In this document: in pieces, positions 54,601-62,566 of the stretch
Position numbering within the stretch: position 1 is the stretch's first letter
How the letters are laid out: each line of letters begins with the position of its first letter
NCBI RefSeq assembly: GCF_040365225.1
Contig: NZ_AP028055.1
Coordinates: 868,001 to 932,000, forward strand
Direction: 5' to 3'
Origin: Bacteroides sedimenti
GTDB taxonomy: Bacteria > Bacteroidota > Bacteroidia > Bacteroidales > Bacteroidaceae
DNA: 64,000 bases
Notes under the pieces: model-generated
What the model was told of the DNA's origin: nothing
The model's input: the letters and a program-made list of their open reading frames with translations, nothing else
The model's database searches: none
Made by a program: the position numbers and the translations under genes

Positions 54601-54959
54601 ATCACCGACTGGAAGAAGGAGTCAATGGTCTCCACCCGAAAACGACTGTAGTCGTGAATCATGTAGTTTAGTGCCGTGCCGGCTGCATTGCGCACCTCGG
54701 TTTCCGGTAGGTTTAGCTCAGTGCATACCTTTTCCAGATAGGCGACCGAGTCTTTGTCTCCGTTCCAAATTCCGTAAAGCTGACTCAGAATTCGTTCCTT
54801 CATCTCGGCAGTTGCTTTGTTGGTGAAGGTTACAGCCAGTATTTGCTGATAAGCACGTGGGTTTTGAATCAACAGTTTGATATATTCCACAGCCAGGGTA
54901 AAAGTTTTTCCTGACCCTGCGGAAGCTTTGTATACTAATAGTTCGGGTGAAACACTCAT
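51639..54959 (-). CDS. addA: AddA-like UvrD-family helicase/nuclease
   Basis: A 1106-residue SF1 helicase with a C-terminal nuclease. Walker A: YKASAGSGKTFTLAVEY (10-26); motif II and following: VMIDEFQDTSRMQWDNF (about 405-421); motif VI: LLYVAFTRAEKNLIVWG. The nuclease motif is VIVVDFKFGKKK with Gln-Gly-Tyr downstream (about 1065-1085). It is the motor subunit of AddAB. The frame extends 17 codons upstream to 55010, but the ATG at 54957-54959 puts Walker A at the normal distance from the N-terminus. Forms an operon with addB. Confidence 0.92.
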   Translation of the reverse strand: MSVSPELLVYKASAGSGKTFTLAVEYIKLLIQNPRAYQQILAVTFTNKATAEMKERILSQLYGIWNGDKDSVAYLEKVCTELNLPETEVRNAAGTALNYMIHDYSRFRVETIDSFFQSVMRNLARELELSPNLNIELNNADVLSDAVDSMIEKLKPTSEVLAWLLDYIDERIKDDKRWNVSGEVKNFGRNIFDEGYIEKGYGLRQKLKDPHYISNYKKKLQAIQTEALDQMIGFSEQFFGLLEEHGLTPADLKNGTRGISSYFNKIQNGNLGNDVRNTTVEKCLESAENWATKTSPYKSTIISLAEEELIPILETAEEFRMKNNRLVNSCRLSLQHVNKVRLLTNIDDEVRILNKECNRFLLSDTNALLHRLVQDGDSSFVFEKIGANIRNVMIDEFQDTSRMQWDNFKLLLLEGLSQGADSLIVGDVKQSIYRWRNGDWGILNSLRDKMENFPVRVKTLTTNRRSEANIIGFNNRLFTAACEYLCGIYKEELGDECDSLKDAYWDVKQESPKKEDKGYVKATFLEGDDKDVPTEDKKDYVQYTLEALAEEVDNLIEQGVKLNDITILVRKNKVIPQIAKFFDENLSYRIVSDEAFRLDASLAICMIMDGLRYLSNPENSIAKAQLAAAYQNEVLFQGNKATAQEQGASNKNISEQKVPQEGMLFHESEMRQQGVDLNTLLLGEVDSYLPQEFVERADTLPLMPLYELIEELFRIFQLEKIENQDAYLFSFFDAVVEYLQNNTSDPDSFIEFWEERLCAKTIPSGEIDGIRIMSIHKSKGLEFHTVLLPFCDWKLENETNNQLVWCAPVIPPFNELDIVPVNYSSAMAESIYKQDYENERLQLWVDNLNLLYVAFTRAEKNLIVWGKKAQKNTVSELLYNSLLTVAKENSMEWDEDDSYEFGTLCPSEAKESKATTNKLVMPLKRLAVEIESHRHDIEFRQSNRSADFIKGDDTGEGENKYIDQGQLLHTLFSAIETPNDIEGAVERLLFEGVIPDRKSAMQIQNLAEKALSHPMVQEWYSGSYRLFNECAIIYRKNDTLEVRRPDRVMMSDDEVIVVDFKFGKKKREYNEQVQGYISLLNQMGYKNITGYLWYVYNNELEKIEVV

Positions 54960-55045
54960 TGTAAATGTTTTTATTATTGCAAAGCTACTATTTAGAATCT
55001 GATTCAACAAAGAATTCAGCCAGAAAAGTAAGTTGTACGAGGGAG

Positions 55046-55105
55046 ATAAAAAATAACCTAAGGCGTAGACAAAATCCCGTTCGGTTGTCTGCTTCTTAGG
55101 TTATT
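55046..55105 (-). terminator. Terminator of the acyl-CoA synthetase gene
   Basis: Perfect 11-bp outer stem (55052-55062 with 55095-55105) and inner GTAGACAA/TTGTCTGC (55065-55072, 55085-55092), followed on the minus strand by TTTTTT. Confidence 0.8.
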
Positions 55106-55196
55106 TGTTTCCTCCAATTGTTTTGAAATCAGAGGATTTGTTGTTATCCCGATTGTTAAGTCTAGTTTAGTTTTTTATCATATCAATATCTTTTGT

Positions 55197-56861
55197 TTAG
55201 CACTCCTCTCCCTGATACATAAAGCGTTTGATGCTCTTTTTAGCTGTTTTTTCAAATTCTTCCTGGTAGATCTTAATCTTGGTAATTTGCTCGTAAGCAG
55301 GTAATTGTTGGTTCAGGGAAGCTCTATTTGCCTCCATCGCCTTTTCAATATCCTCTTCACTTAATCCGTTTGCAAATGCATCGTCATAATCGGGATAGAT
55401 AAGTGCTACTAGCTTGCTGTTTTGCATAACAATGAGTGATTCTGCAACAAATGGCATATTGTTGAGTACCGATTCAATCTCTTCGGGATAGATATTCTGT
55501 CCGGATGCATTCATAAGCAGATTCTTGCAACGTCCTTTCAGTGTTACATAACCATCTTTGTCCATAATTGCCATATCGCCGGTGTGGAACCATCCATCGG
55601 CATCAATCACCTCTTTGGTTGCCTCTTCGTTTTTGTAATAGCCCAGCATCAGGTTTGTACCTTTGCAAAGAAGTTCTCCCGGAATGTTTTCCGGATCTTT
55701 CGATGCAATTTTTACTTCCATACGTGATGCCGCACGTCCGCAAGAGTATTTCTTAAGGTCTTTCCAGTAATCGGATGTGATAATCGGACCACATTCGGTC
55801 ATTCCATAACCAACGGTGTACGGAAAATTAATTGATTTCATGAAATCTTCAATTGCTGCGTTCAGTGAAGCCCCTCCGATAATGAGCTCGCTGAAGTTGC
55901 CTCCAAAGGTTTTCTTTGTCTCTTCCAGGATAGATGCTTTCAGTTTATCGCTTACAATAGGAACATGAAGCAGGAATTTGCTCAACTTGTTATCCAGTTT
56001 AGGCAGAATTGTTTTTCTGATAATTTTATCCACAATCAGCGGCACACAGGCTATTAACTTTGGCTGAACGTCTGCATAAGCCTGTAAGATGATTTTAGGC
56101 GAAGGCATGCGGGTGAGGAAATAAACCTGCGCTCCTACAGTGATTCCGTAAAGGAAATCATAGGTCATACCATAAACATGTCCCATTGGCAGTGTAGCAA
56201 CAATCTTTTCTCCCGGATTAATAGGATGCTTTTCGTAACAATATTCCACGTTTGATGTGAGACTGCGATAGGGCAGCATTACTCCTTTAGAGAATCCGGT
56301 TGTTCCTGATGTATAATTTATCAGTGCGAGCTCTTCTTCATGATTCTTATGATAACAGATATGTTCCTTTCGGAAATTCTTTGGATATTTCTTCCCATAA
56401 AGAGCATTCAGGTTTTCGCGTGCATAGGTAAGTTTCTCTGAACGCGAATGCAAAAGGTCGTATGTGTTCAACAGAAAGATACCCTCAAGGTTAGGCATAA
56501 GCTCTTCGTTCAGATTTTCCCAAGCTTGGTCTCCCACGAAAAGAATGCGGGCTTCAGAATGATTCACAATATTATGGATATTGTCGGCCTTGAACTCGTG
56601 AAGAACCGGTACGGCAACAGCCCCGTAGGTTACAGTTGCCAGAAATGCTACTGCCCAGAATGAGCTGTTTCTTCCGCAAATGGCAACCTTATCGCCCTTT
56701 TTTATGCCACATTCCTCGAACAATAAATGAGTCTTAGCTATTTTTCTTGCTACGTCTTTGTATTGAAGTGTTGCTCCTTTGTAGTCTGTCAGGGCATTTA
56801 AGTCCCAGTTATTGATGATGCTTTGTTCTATATAATCTATAAAGCAGTTTTGATGTTTCAT
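55197..56861 (-). CDS. AMP-binding acyl-CoA synthetase (long-chain fatty acid type)
   Basis: A 554-residue adenylate-forming enzyme. The P-loop-like INYTSGTTGFSKGVMLPY (about 185-202), GYGMTECGPII (about 345-355), adenylate motif GWFHTGDMAIMDKDGYV (about 420-436) and the hinge/catalytic Lys in 'KKSIKRFMYQG' at the C-terminus are present. It probably activates fatty acids to acyl-CoA or acyl-AMP at the inner membrane; chain-length preference cannot be read. The MKHQNC start is preferred to an ATG four codons earlier. Confidence 0.9.
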   Translation of the reverse strand: MKHQNCFIDYIEQSIINNWDLNALTDYKGATLQYKDVARKIAKTHLLFEECGIKKGDKVAICGRNSSFWAVAFLATVTYGAVAVPVLHEFKADNIHNIVNHSEARILFVGDQAWENLNEELMPNLEGIFLLNTYDLLHSRSEKLTYARENLNALYGKKYPKNFRKEHICYHKNHEEELALINYTSGTTGFSKGVMLPYRSLTSNVEYCYEKHPINPGEKIVATLPMGHVYGMTYDFLYGITVGAQVYFLTRMPSPKIILQAYADVQPKLIACVPLIVDKIIRKTILPKLDNKLSKFLLHVPIVSDKLKASILEETKKTFGGNFSELIIGGASLNAAIEDFMKSINFPYTVGYGMTECGPIITSDYWKDLKKYSCGRAASRMEVKIASKDPENIPGELLCKGTNLMLGYYKNEEATKEVIDADGWFHTGDMAIMDKDGYVTLKGRCKNLLMNASGQNIYPEEIESVLNNMPFVAESLIVMQNSKLVALIYPDYDDAFANGLSEEDIEKAMEANRASLNQQLPAYEQITKIKIYQEEFEKTAKKSIKRFMYQGEEC

Positions 56862-56891
56862 TATAAATTGCACAATTGTTTAGTTTTTGTG

Positions 56892-56899
56892 CAAAAATA
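56892..56899 (-). promoter_or_regulatory. Promoter -7 box of the acyl-CoA synthetase
   Basis: TATTTTTG on the minus strand, 31 nt before the start. Confidence 0.5.
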
Positions 56900-56965
56900 A
56901 GAAGCGGAGCTATTATATAGAAATAAAAGAATAAGATTTAGCAGAAATTAACAAGAAGAGAATAT

Positions 56966-57430
56966 TTAATTTATTTTACCCGATATGTGTTCAATATCTA
57001 TTCTTATCACTTGAATTCGTGTAATTGCTTGATTGATATATTTTTCCCCTGTTTCGATGTGTTCTGGAGCGTATTTTTTTAATATCAGTGTCATTGCGTA
57101 ACGAATTTCTTCTTCCGAGGTTACAAAGTTTGCTTTGCCAAATGCCATGCTACTTCTATAATTTGTAGTAAATTTCTCTGCAATAACTTCAGCATTCTGA
57201 ACTACGCAAAAACTTACTTTATTATTTACTTTTAAACTACGAAGTTTTTCTCCTTCAGTTGCACAATGAAAATAAATGTGATTTTCTTCAACAACATAGT
57301 TTAGTGGTACGCCATAACCATAATTATTTTGTCCGCACATAGATAAAATACCGTATGATCCGCTTTCAAGAACTTCTTTTGCTTGTTGAGAACTCATGGT
57401 CCTCTCTTTTCTTCTTATTTCTGCAAACAT
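56966..57430 (-). CDS. Nim-like pyridoxamine 5'-phosphate oxidase family protein
   Basis: A 154-residue split-barrel flavin-binding protein (Pyridox_ox_2 type). The order FAEIRRKERTMS (2-13), 'GILSMCGQNNYGYGVPLNYV' (32-51), IYFHCATEGEKLRSLK (55-70) and 'VSFCVVQNAEV' (74-84) is shared with Nim nitroimidazole reductases. His58 lies where Nim proteins have a functional His. It is a chromosomal member, not a canonical nimA-K; whether it affects metronidazole sensitivity cannot be inferred. Own -7 box at 57457-57464. Confidence 0.85.
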   Translation of the reverse strand: MFAEIRRKERTMSSQQAKEVLESGSYGILSMCGQNNYGYGVPLNYVVEENHIYFHCATEGEKLRSLKVNNKVSFCVVQNAEVIAEKFTTNYRSSMAFGKANFVTSEEEIRYAMTLILKKYAPEHIETGEKYINQAITRIQVIRIDIEHISGKIN

Positions 57431-57456
57431 CTTTTTCTCGTTTTTATTTAGTTAGA

Positions 57457-57464
57457 CAAAAGTA
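57457..57464 (-). promoter_or_regulatory. Promoter -7 box of the Nim-like gene
   Basis: TACTTTTG on the minus strand, 27 nt before the start. Confidence 0.55.
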
Positions 57465-57486
57465 AAGATATAAAGTAATAGAACAA

Positions 57487-57520
57487 GTATCCCGATACTT
57501 AAAAGAAAGTACCGGGATAC
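57487..57520 (-). terminator. Terminator of hcp
   Basis: GTATCCCG (57487-57494) pairs with CGGGATAC (57513-57520), 51 nt after the hcp stop, with a modest U-rich run on the minus strand. Confidence 0.65.
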
Positions 57521-57571
57521 ATAAAAACTGGTTTAGGGATAATGATTTTTATAATGATTCGTGCGAGTGTT

Positions 57572-59203
57572 TTATGCAAGGAATGCAGCAATATCTTCAT
57601 CTACAGTACTTATACCTCCGATTCCGAAGTTGTCTACCAAAACCTTTGTTACATTTGGTGAGAGGAATGCCGGCAGGGTTGGTCCCAAATGAATCTTCTT
57701 CACACCAAGTGAAAGAAGCGCCAACAGTACAATTACTGCTTTTTGTTCGTACCATGCAATGTTATAGATGATTGGAAGGTCGTTGATATCCTCCAGTCCG
57801 AATACTTCTTTCAGTTTCAGAGCGATTACCGCCAGTGAGTAGCTGTCGTTGCATTGTCCGGCATCTAGTACACGTGGAATTCCGTTGATGTCTCCCAATG
57901 GAAGTTTGTTATAACGGTATTTTGCGCAACCAGCAGTGAGTATGACAGTGTCTTTCGGCAATTTCTCGGCAAATTCTGTGTAGTAGTTGCGGCTTTTCAT
58001 GCGTCCATCGCATCCCGCCATTACGAAGAATTTGCTGATTGCGCCGCCCTTAACGGCATCTACCACTTTATCTGCTAGGGCAAGTACCTGAGCATGTGCA
58101 AAACCGCCGACAATCTTACCGCTTTCAATCTGAGTAGGAGGCAGGCATTTTTTTGCATGTTCAATTATTGCCGAGAAATCCTTTGGCTCACCGTTTACTC
58201 GTGCAGGAATATGGGTAGCGCCTTCCAGGCCGCTGGCTCCGGTGGTATAGATACGGTCGGTATAAGTAGCATTCTTGGTTGGAGGCACTATACAGTTGGT
58301 TGTGAAGAGGATAGGGCCGTTGAATGTTTCAAATTCCTCTTTCTGTCTCCACCAAGCATTTCCGTAATTACCTACCAAGTGTTTGTGCTTTTTCAGTTGC
58401 GGATAGTAGTGAGCCGGCAGCATTTCGCTATGTGTATACACATCCACGCCCGTTCCTTCGGTTTGTTGCAGCAATTCTTCCAAATCTTTCAGGTCGTGAC
58501 CACTAATCAAGATTCCCGGATTCTTGCCAACACCGATATTTACTTCCGATAGTTCCGGATTACCATAATGTGATGTATTAGCTGCATCAAGCTGAGCCAT
58601 TGCAGATACACCGTATTTACCTGTTTCCAGAGTCAGTGAAATCAACTCGTCGATAGTAATATCATTGCGGGTGATTTCGGCCAGTGCGTGCTGCATAAAT
58701 CCAAATATCTCCGGATTCTCATTATTAAGGTTCCAAGCATGTTCCACATATGCCGCCATACCTTTAATACCGTAATGCACCAACTCTTTTAAAGAACGGA
58801 TATCTTCGTCGCTGTTACGAAGCACGCCTACTGTTGCAGCCTTTGTCTCGAATTCGCTTTCATCGCCATTCCAGGTACATTCGTCGGGAGGATTTGGCAG
58901 TGTTACTTTCTTACCCAACTCATTTTTCAAGGCGAGCCCCGCTTTAATCTTATTAATAATAGCCTGTTTGTCGAAGTTTGCATTGGTAATGGTCATAAAC
59001 AGACCGTCGAATACAAACTTATCGGCTTCGGGAGAAGCATTGCCTGCCTTTCTTAATTCCTGGTTGTACACAGAGATACCACGTACTACGAAAAGCAGAA
59101 GGTCTTGTATATTGGCAACTTCGGGAGTTTTACCACATACACCACTTAAGGTACATCCTATACCTTTAGAAGCTTCCTGACATTGAAAACAGAACATACT
59201 CAT
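57572..59203 (-). CDS. hcp: Hydroxylamine reductase / hybrid cluster protein
   Basis: A 543-residue Fe-S protein reducing hydroxylamine and, in cells, nitric oxide. N-terminal cluster ligands are Cys-x2-Cys-x8-Cys-x5-Cys (FCFQCQEASKGIGCTLSGVC, residues 3-22). Hybrid-cluster ligands include His and Cys in LISGHDLKDLEELLQ, LFTTNCIVPP, ILTAGCAKYRYNK and DAGQCNDSYS. The start MSMFCFQC is chosen over an ATG four codons upstream, matching the usual start. Upstream lie a -7 box and a palindrome suited to the Crp/Fnr regulator encoded at 60349. Confidence 0.95.
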   Translation of the reverse strand: MSMFCFQCQEASKGIGCTLSGVCGKTPEVANIQDLLLFVVRGISVYNQELRKAGNASPEADKFVFDGLFMTITNANFDKQAIINKIKAGLALKNELGKKVTLPNPPDECTWNGDESEFETKAATVGVLRNSDEDIRSLKELVHYGIKGMAAYVEHAWNLNNENPEIFGFMQHALAEITRNDITIDELISLTLETGKYGVSAMAQLDAANTSHYGNPELSEVNIGVGKNPGILISGHDLKDLEELLQQTEGTGVDVYTHSEMLPAHYYPQLKKHKHLVGNYGNAWWRQKEEFETFNGPILFTTNCIVPPTKNATYTDRIYTTGASGLEGATHIPARVNGEPKDFSAIIEHAKKCLPPTQIESGKIVGGFAHAQVLALADKVVDAVKGGAISKFFVMAGCDGRMKSRNYYTEFAEKLPKDTVILTAGCAKYRYNKLPLGDINGIPRVLDAGQCNDSYSLAVIALKLKEVFGLEDINDLPIIYNIAWYEQKAVIVLLALLSLGVKKIHLGPTLPAFLSPNVTKVLVDNFGIGGISTVDEDIAAFLA

Positions 59204-59242
59204 AATTTTATTCATTTTATAGGTTTATCAATTTTATATGTG

Positions 59243-59250
59243 CAAAGATA
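59243..59250 (-). promoter_or_regulatory. Promoter -7 box of hcp
   Basis: TATCTTTG on the minus strand, 40 nt before the start codon. Confidence 0.7.
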
Positions 59251-59272
59251 TAGGAGGGGAGGGAGGCAATTC

Positions 59273-59288
59273 TGTAACCAATGTTACA
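59273..59288 (-). promoter_or_regulatory. Candidate HcpR-type operator upstream of hcp
   Basis: TGTAAC-CAAT-GTTACA, a perfect 6+6 palindrome centred at 59280.5, about 44 bp upstream of the expected hcp start of transcription. That is close to the -41.5 position used by Crp/Fnr-type activators. The regulator gene lies 1.1 kb away. Confidence 0.6.
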
Positions 59289-59386
59289 ACAACCGGAATT
59301 TATTTTTTGTTTTCAGTTATCTTGCAATCGGACTGAATTGCTTTTGAGTTTAATCATTATTATTGTTTGGTCGGAATTATATTTGA

Positions 59387-59596
59387 GACTTTACCGTCAA
59401 TGCGACTAAGAAGAGCAGTTTCGTCCTTCAATCCCATCGCAACGGGAGGAAAGTGAGCGGCCTACCTGTTTCAGACTTTGAATCTAAAGAGCACAACCCG
59501 TATCTGAGCACTAAATTCATCTATTCAGGTAAGCAGATTCGAGGGGAAGGCTATCGTACAACCGGTATCAGGGGAATGAATTCATCGGTCAACTGA
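59387..59596 (+). pseudogene. Decayed coding remnant (no start codon)
   Basis: A 69-codon frame with no ATG near its beginning (opens directly after a TGA at 59384-59386, ends at TGA 59594-59596). It is richer in G+C than the flanks and reads like protein (for example KVSGLPVSDFESKEHNPYLS and YSGKQIRGEGYRTTGIRG). No family recognised. It looks like the interior of a lost gene within the hcp-hcpR gap. Confidence 0.35.
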
Positions 59597-59680
59597 TTAT
59601 AGGGCTTGGAGCACTAGTAGTCAACTTATAATTGCCAATTAGGGAAACTATTCAATGAATTAGTCGAAATAACAGGATAC

Positions 59681-59800
59681 ATTACCCCAATCTTGTACAT
59701 GATTCGGGGGTAAACATGTACAAGATTGAATCCAATCATGTACAAGATTGAGGGTAAACATGTACATGATTCAGCTAGTTCATCGCCAATAAAACATTAG
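59681..59800. repeat. TGTACA array C (inverted copy of array A)
   Basis: TGTACA begins at 59694, 59717, 59739 and 59761 (spacings 23, 22, 22), mirror image of array A. The degenerate unit TCGCCA at 59783 (reverse of TGGCGA) keeps the phase. The flanking TTTATTGGCGA/GAACTA block is also shared in inverted form. Confidence 0.9.
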
Positions 59801-60063
59801 TTTGCCCTTATGTTCGGATTAGTTCTCTTGGTTCAATCCGCTAATTGTCGGTGTGAAGACTGCTGTCTTTCGGGGGTGGCTTTGCAGAGTGCCTTATTGA
59901 TTCATCCCCGCATCCCGATAATGGAGGTGAGGGATAGAGTAGTGCGCAAATAGATGCCGGGGTGGAGTAGATTTGTACTGCCCCCTGGTATAGTTTGCTA
60001 TTTATATTTGTAATAACCAAATAATCAATGTAATGAGATTGTGTGACGAGCCAAGAATGGTGT

Positions 60064-60189
60064 AGAGGGTGGAGTAAAATCGTACTTCCAACCTTTTCTG
60101 AAATTAAATTTTGAAAATTCTTTTTTTTGAAGATTTTTTTCAGATTTATATATCCATACATAAAAACCGCTGTTTTATCTCCACCCTCT
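60064..60189. repeat. Inverted-repeat element, second copy
   Basis: AGAGGGTGGAG (60064-60074) is the exact reverse complement of CTCCACCCTCT (60179-60189). The interior, read on the minus strand, has AAATCTTCAAAAAAAAGAAT as in the 4755-4880 element. A partial extra arm, GGTGGAGTAGATTTGTACTG, lies near 59960. The whole 59800-60348 stretch has no gene; the 106-codon minus-strand frame through it follows the repeats. Confidence 0.7.
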
Positions 60190-60348
60190 GCACCACGGTT
60201 GTTTCTAATAATAAGATTATCAGATTTATATTGATTTTTAATTGTAAAATAATATATGTGTTAAAATAGAAAGAACCTCACATCACAAGGTGGCAACATC
60301 GGCTTGATGCTTAGAAAACAGCTGTTTTATTCTGCTAAGGGTGTTGTT

Positions 60349-61014
60349 TTACCGAATCATCTCCTTAAGTTTTTCTTTATTAATGATGGCGATGTGCTTT
60401 CGGTCAACTGTAATCAGCCCCTCTTCCTGCATATTTGCAAGTTCCCGTGCTAGTGAAGGACGTGATACACCGAAGTAATCAGCCAACTCCTGTTGTGAGC
60501 GGTCCATTACCAGTTTGTCTCCTGCCGAAGCCGAAAGACGAAGAATATACGAGGCTAATTTCTGTTTGATGTTTTTAAAGGATAGAAAAAATAGTTTGTC
60601 GGAAATAGTTTTGGCATAGTTGGCAGAGGTGTTCAGGTAGTTCTCCAGGAACCGTTTGTTGCGTTGGAAGAGAATGAGTATACTCTCTTTTGGAATAGAG
60701 AGGGCTTCCACATCTTCATTGGCAGTTACTTCTACCGGATACTTGTTTTCTGTCCCAAAAAGGAACAGAGGAGCCAATGCCCGTGGAGCATGTATATCTT
60801 CTATTTTTATCAGTTTTCCGGAATAATCAATCATTTCGCCACGTACACTTCCTTTCAGCAGGATGATGAGTTTATTGCAGACATCTCCCTGAAAAGCAAG
60901 AATATCTCCTTTCTTGTAGCTCTTGATCTGATAAGATATTCCTTCAATGTTTTGTGCCAGCTCATCGGGTGATGTTCCCCTGAAAAGCGGGTTCCCTAAT
61001 AGAATTTCGATCAT
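60349..61014 (-). CDS. Crp/Fnr family regulator, probable HcpR
   Basis: A 221-residue transcription factor: an N-terminal cyclic-nucleotide-type sensor domain (about 10-125, KGDILAFQGDVCNKLIILLK and GSVRGEMIDYSG), a dimer helix, and a C-terminal winged helix-turn-helix (QQELADYFGVSRPSLARELA, about 169-188). It lacks the N-terminal Cys cluster of Fnr. The location near hcp and a palindromic operator before hcp suggest it is the NO/nitrite-stress regulator HcpR known from Porphyromonas. Own -7 box with AATAAG-TT-CTTATT close upstream. Confidence 0.9.
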   Translation of the reverse strand: MIEILLGNPLFRGTSPDELAQNIEGISYQIKSYKKGDILAFQGDVCNKLIILLKGSVRGEMIDYSGKLIKIEDIHAPRALAPLFLFGTENKYPVEVTANEDVEALSIPKESILILFQRNKRFLENYLNTSANYAKTISDKLFFLSFKNIKQKLASYILRLSASAGDKLVMDRSQQELADYFGVSRPSLARELANMQEEGLITVDRKHIAIINKEKLKEMIR

Positions 61015-61045
61015 CTGATTTATATCTTTATGAGTGAATAATCAC

Positions 61046-61053
61046 CAAAGATA
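61046..61053 (-). promoter_or_regulatory. Promoter -7 box of the Crp/Fnr gene
   Basis: TATCTTTG on the minus strand, 32 nt before the start; an inverted repeat AATAAG-TT-CTTATT lies just upstream in the -33 region, a possible operator. Confidence 0.65.
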
Positions 61054-61093
61054 TAAAATAAGTTCTTATTGGCTGCGAGTGGCGGTAAATTCT

Positions 61094-62467
61094 TTATGCC
61101 CTGTTTTCGGCCATGATTTGATTTTGCTTGCTGATTTTTTTAATGTGTATTGTCAACATAGCTATTGCTGTGAAAAACGACATAAAGTCTGATACAGCCA
61201 TACTTCCCCATACTCCTTTTGTTCCAAACATTGACGGAAGAATCAAAAGGCAAGGCAACAGATATATCAACTGGCGGGAAAGAGAAAGGAAAATGCTGAC
61301 TTTAGCTTTACCAATACTTTGGAAGAAGTTGGATATTACTATCTGGCAACTTACCAATGGAAATGCAAGAACGGATATTCGTAAACCAGTAGCAGCAAGA
61401 CCAATTAATGAATCGTCGTTTGTGAACATGGCCGAAATGGCATGAGGAAAGAGTTCGCATAAGACAAATCCCAGCGACATAATAGAGAACCCGGCAATGA
61501 TACCTGCTTTTAGTGTCTTCTTTACGCGGTCAATTTGTTTGGCTCCGTAGTTGTAGCCAATGATTGGCTGCATACCCATGGTAACGCCCAGTACCACCAT
61601 TACAAAAAGTGTTTGTACACGGTTGATGATACCATAAGCACCAATGGCCATGTCGCCGCCATTATCTTCGAGACTCTTATTAATAATGATTACAATTCCG
61701 CAGGCACAAACGTTCATCAGGAAAGGAGACATGCCAATAGAGAAGATATTCAGTACTACCTGTTTCCTTATTTTGTGAAATCCTTTCTGAAAATGAACAT
61801 AACTGTCTTTATTCATAAAATGATGAAGCACCCATATCATACCGATGAACTGTGAAATTACGGTAGCCAGTGCCGCTCCTTTAATTCCCCAATGGAACTT
61901 AAAAATAAAGATAGGGGCAAGAATCACATTTGCAAGAACGGTTATCATGGACGATAACATGGCTTTCTTTGGGTATCCTGTAGCACGCATCACGTTATTC
62001 AAACTAATCATGGTGTATGATATAGGAGTTCCTAACAGAATCACTTGCATAAAATCATGCGCATATGGCAATGTAGTGCTACTAGCTCCGAAGAAAATCA
62101 GTATCGGATTGAGAAATATCAGAAAGAGAGAGCCGAAAACCACAGAATTGACCAGACACAACATCAGTACCGTTCCCAGAACCTCTGTAGCTCCTGCACG
62201 ATCTTTCTGTCCCAGACGAATGGACGAGATGGCCGAACCGCCAATTCCTACCAGAGTAGAAACAGCAATTATTAAGTTCATCAAAGGGAAAGAAATAGCC
62301 AGCCCTGAAATAGCCATGGCCCCAACACCGTGACCGATAAATATACTATCAATGATGTTGTATAATGAGGTTACCGTCATCCCGATAATCGCCGGGATGG
62401 AATATTGAAGCAATAATTTACCGATAGGTTCGGTACCAAGAATATGTGGATTGTTTTGATTAGTCAT
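61094..62467 (-). CDS. MATE family efflux transporter
   Basis: A 457-residue inner-membrane exporter with 12 predicted segments in two similar halves. It begins GTEPIGKLLLQYSIPAIIGM (11-30) and has the typical DSIFIGHGVGAMAISGLA (46-63) and 'GYNYGAKQIDRVKKT' (about 307-321) motifs. It is expected to export cationic drugs or metabolites with Na+ or H+; the substrate is unknown. It lies 79 bp upstream of the Crp/Fnr gene but that gene has its own promoter. Confidence 0.93.
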   Translation of the reverse strand: MTNQNNPHILGTEPIGKLLLQYSIPAIIGMTVTSLYNIIDSIFIGHGVGAMAISGLAISFPLMNLIIAVSTLVGIGGSAISSIRLGQKDRAGATEVLGTVLMLCLVNSVVFGSLFLIFLNPILIFFGASSTTLPYAHDFMQVILLGTPISYTMISLNNVMRATGYPKKAMLSSMITVLANVILAPIFIFKFHWGIKGAALATVISQFIGMIWVLHHFMNKDSYVHFQKGFHKIRKQVVLNIFSIGMSPFLMNVCACGIVIIINKSLEDNGGDMAIGAYGIINRVQTLFVMVVLGVTMGMQPIIGYNYGAKQIDRVKKTLKAGIIAGFSIMSLGFVLCELFPHAISAMFTNDDSLIGLAATGLRISVLAFPLVSCQIVISNFFQSIGKAKVSIFLSLSRQLIYLLPCLLILPSMFGTKGVWGSMAVSDFMSFFTAIAMLTIHIKKISKQNQIMAENRA

Positions 62468-62494
62468 AAACGACTTTACATTTTTTTAGCGCTG

Positions 62495-62502
62495 CAAAGG
62501 TA
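62495..62502 (-). promoter_or_regulatory. Promoter -7 box of the MATE gene
   Basis: TACCTTTG on the minus strand, 28 nt before the start. Confidence 0.65.
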
Positions 62503-62566
62503 GGAATAATTTGTTGTATTGAAGAATTATGAAGACCTTTGCACAGGAAAAATAATATTATAGTTA

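Noticed and set aside
59841..60161. 106-codon minus-strand frame beginning MYGYINLKK
   Set aside because: It runs through the inverted-repeat element and has no promoter or recognisable protein pattern.
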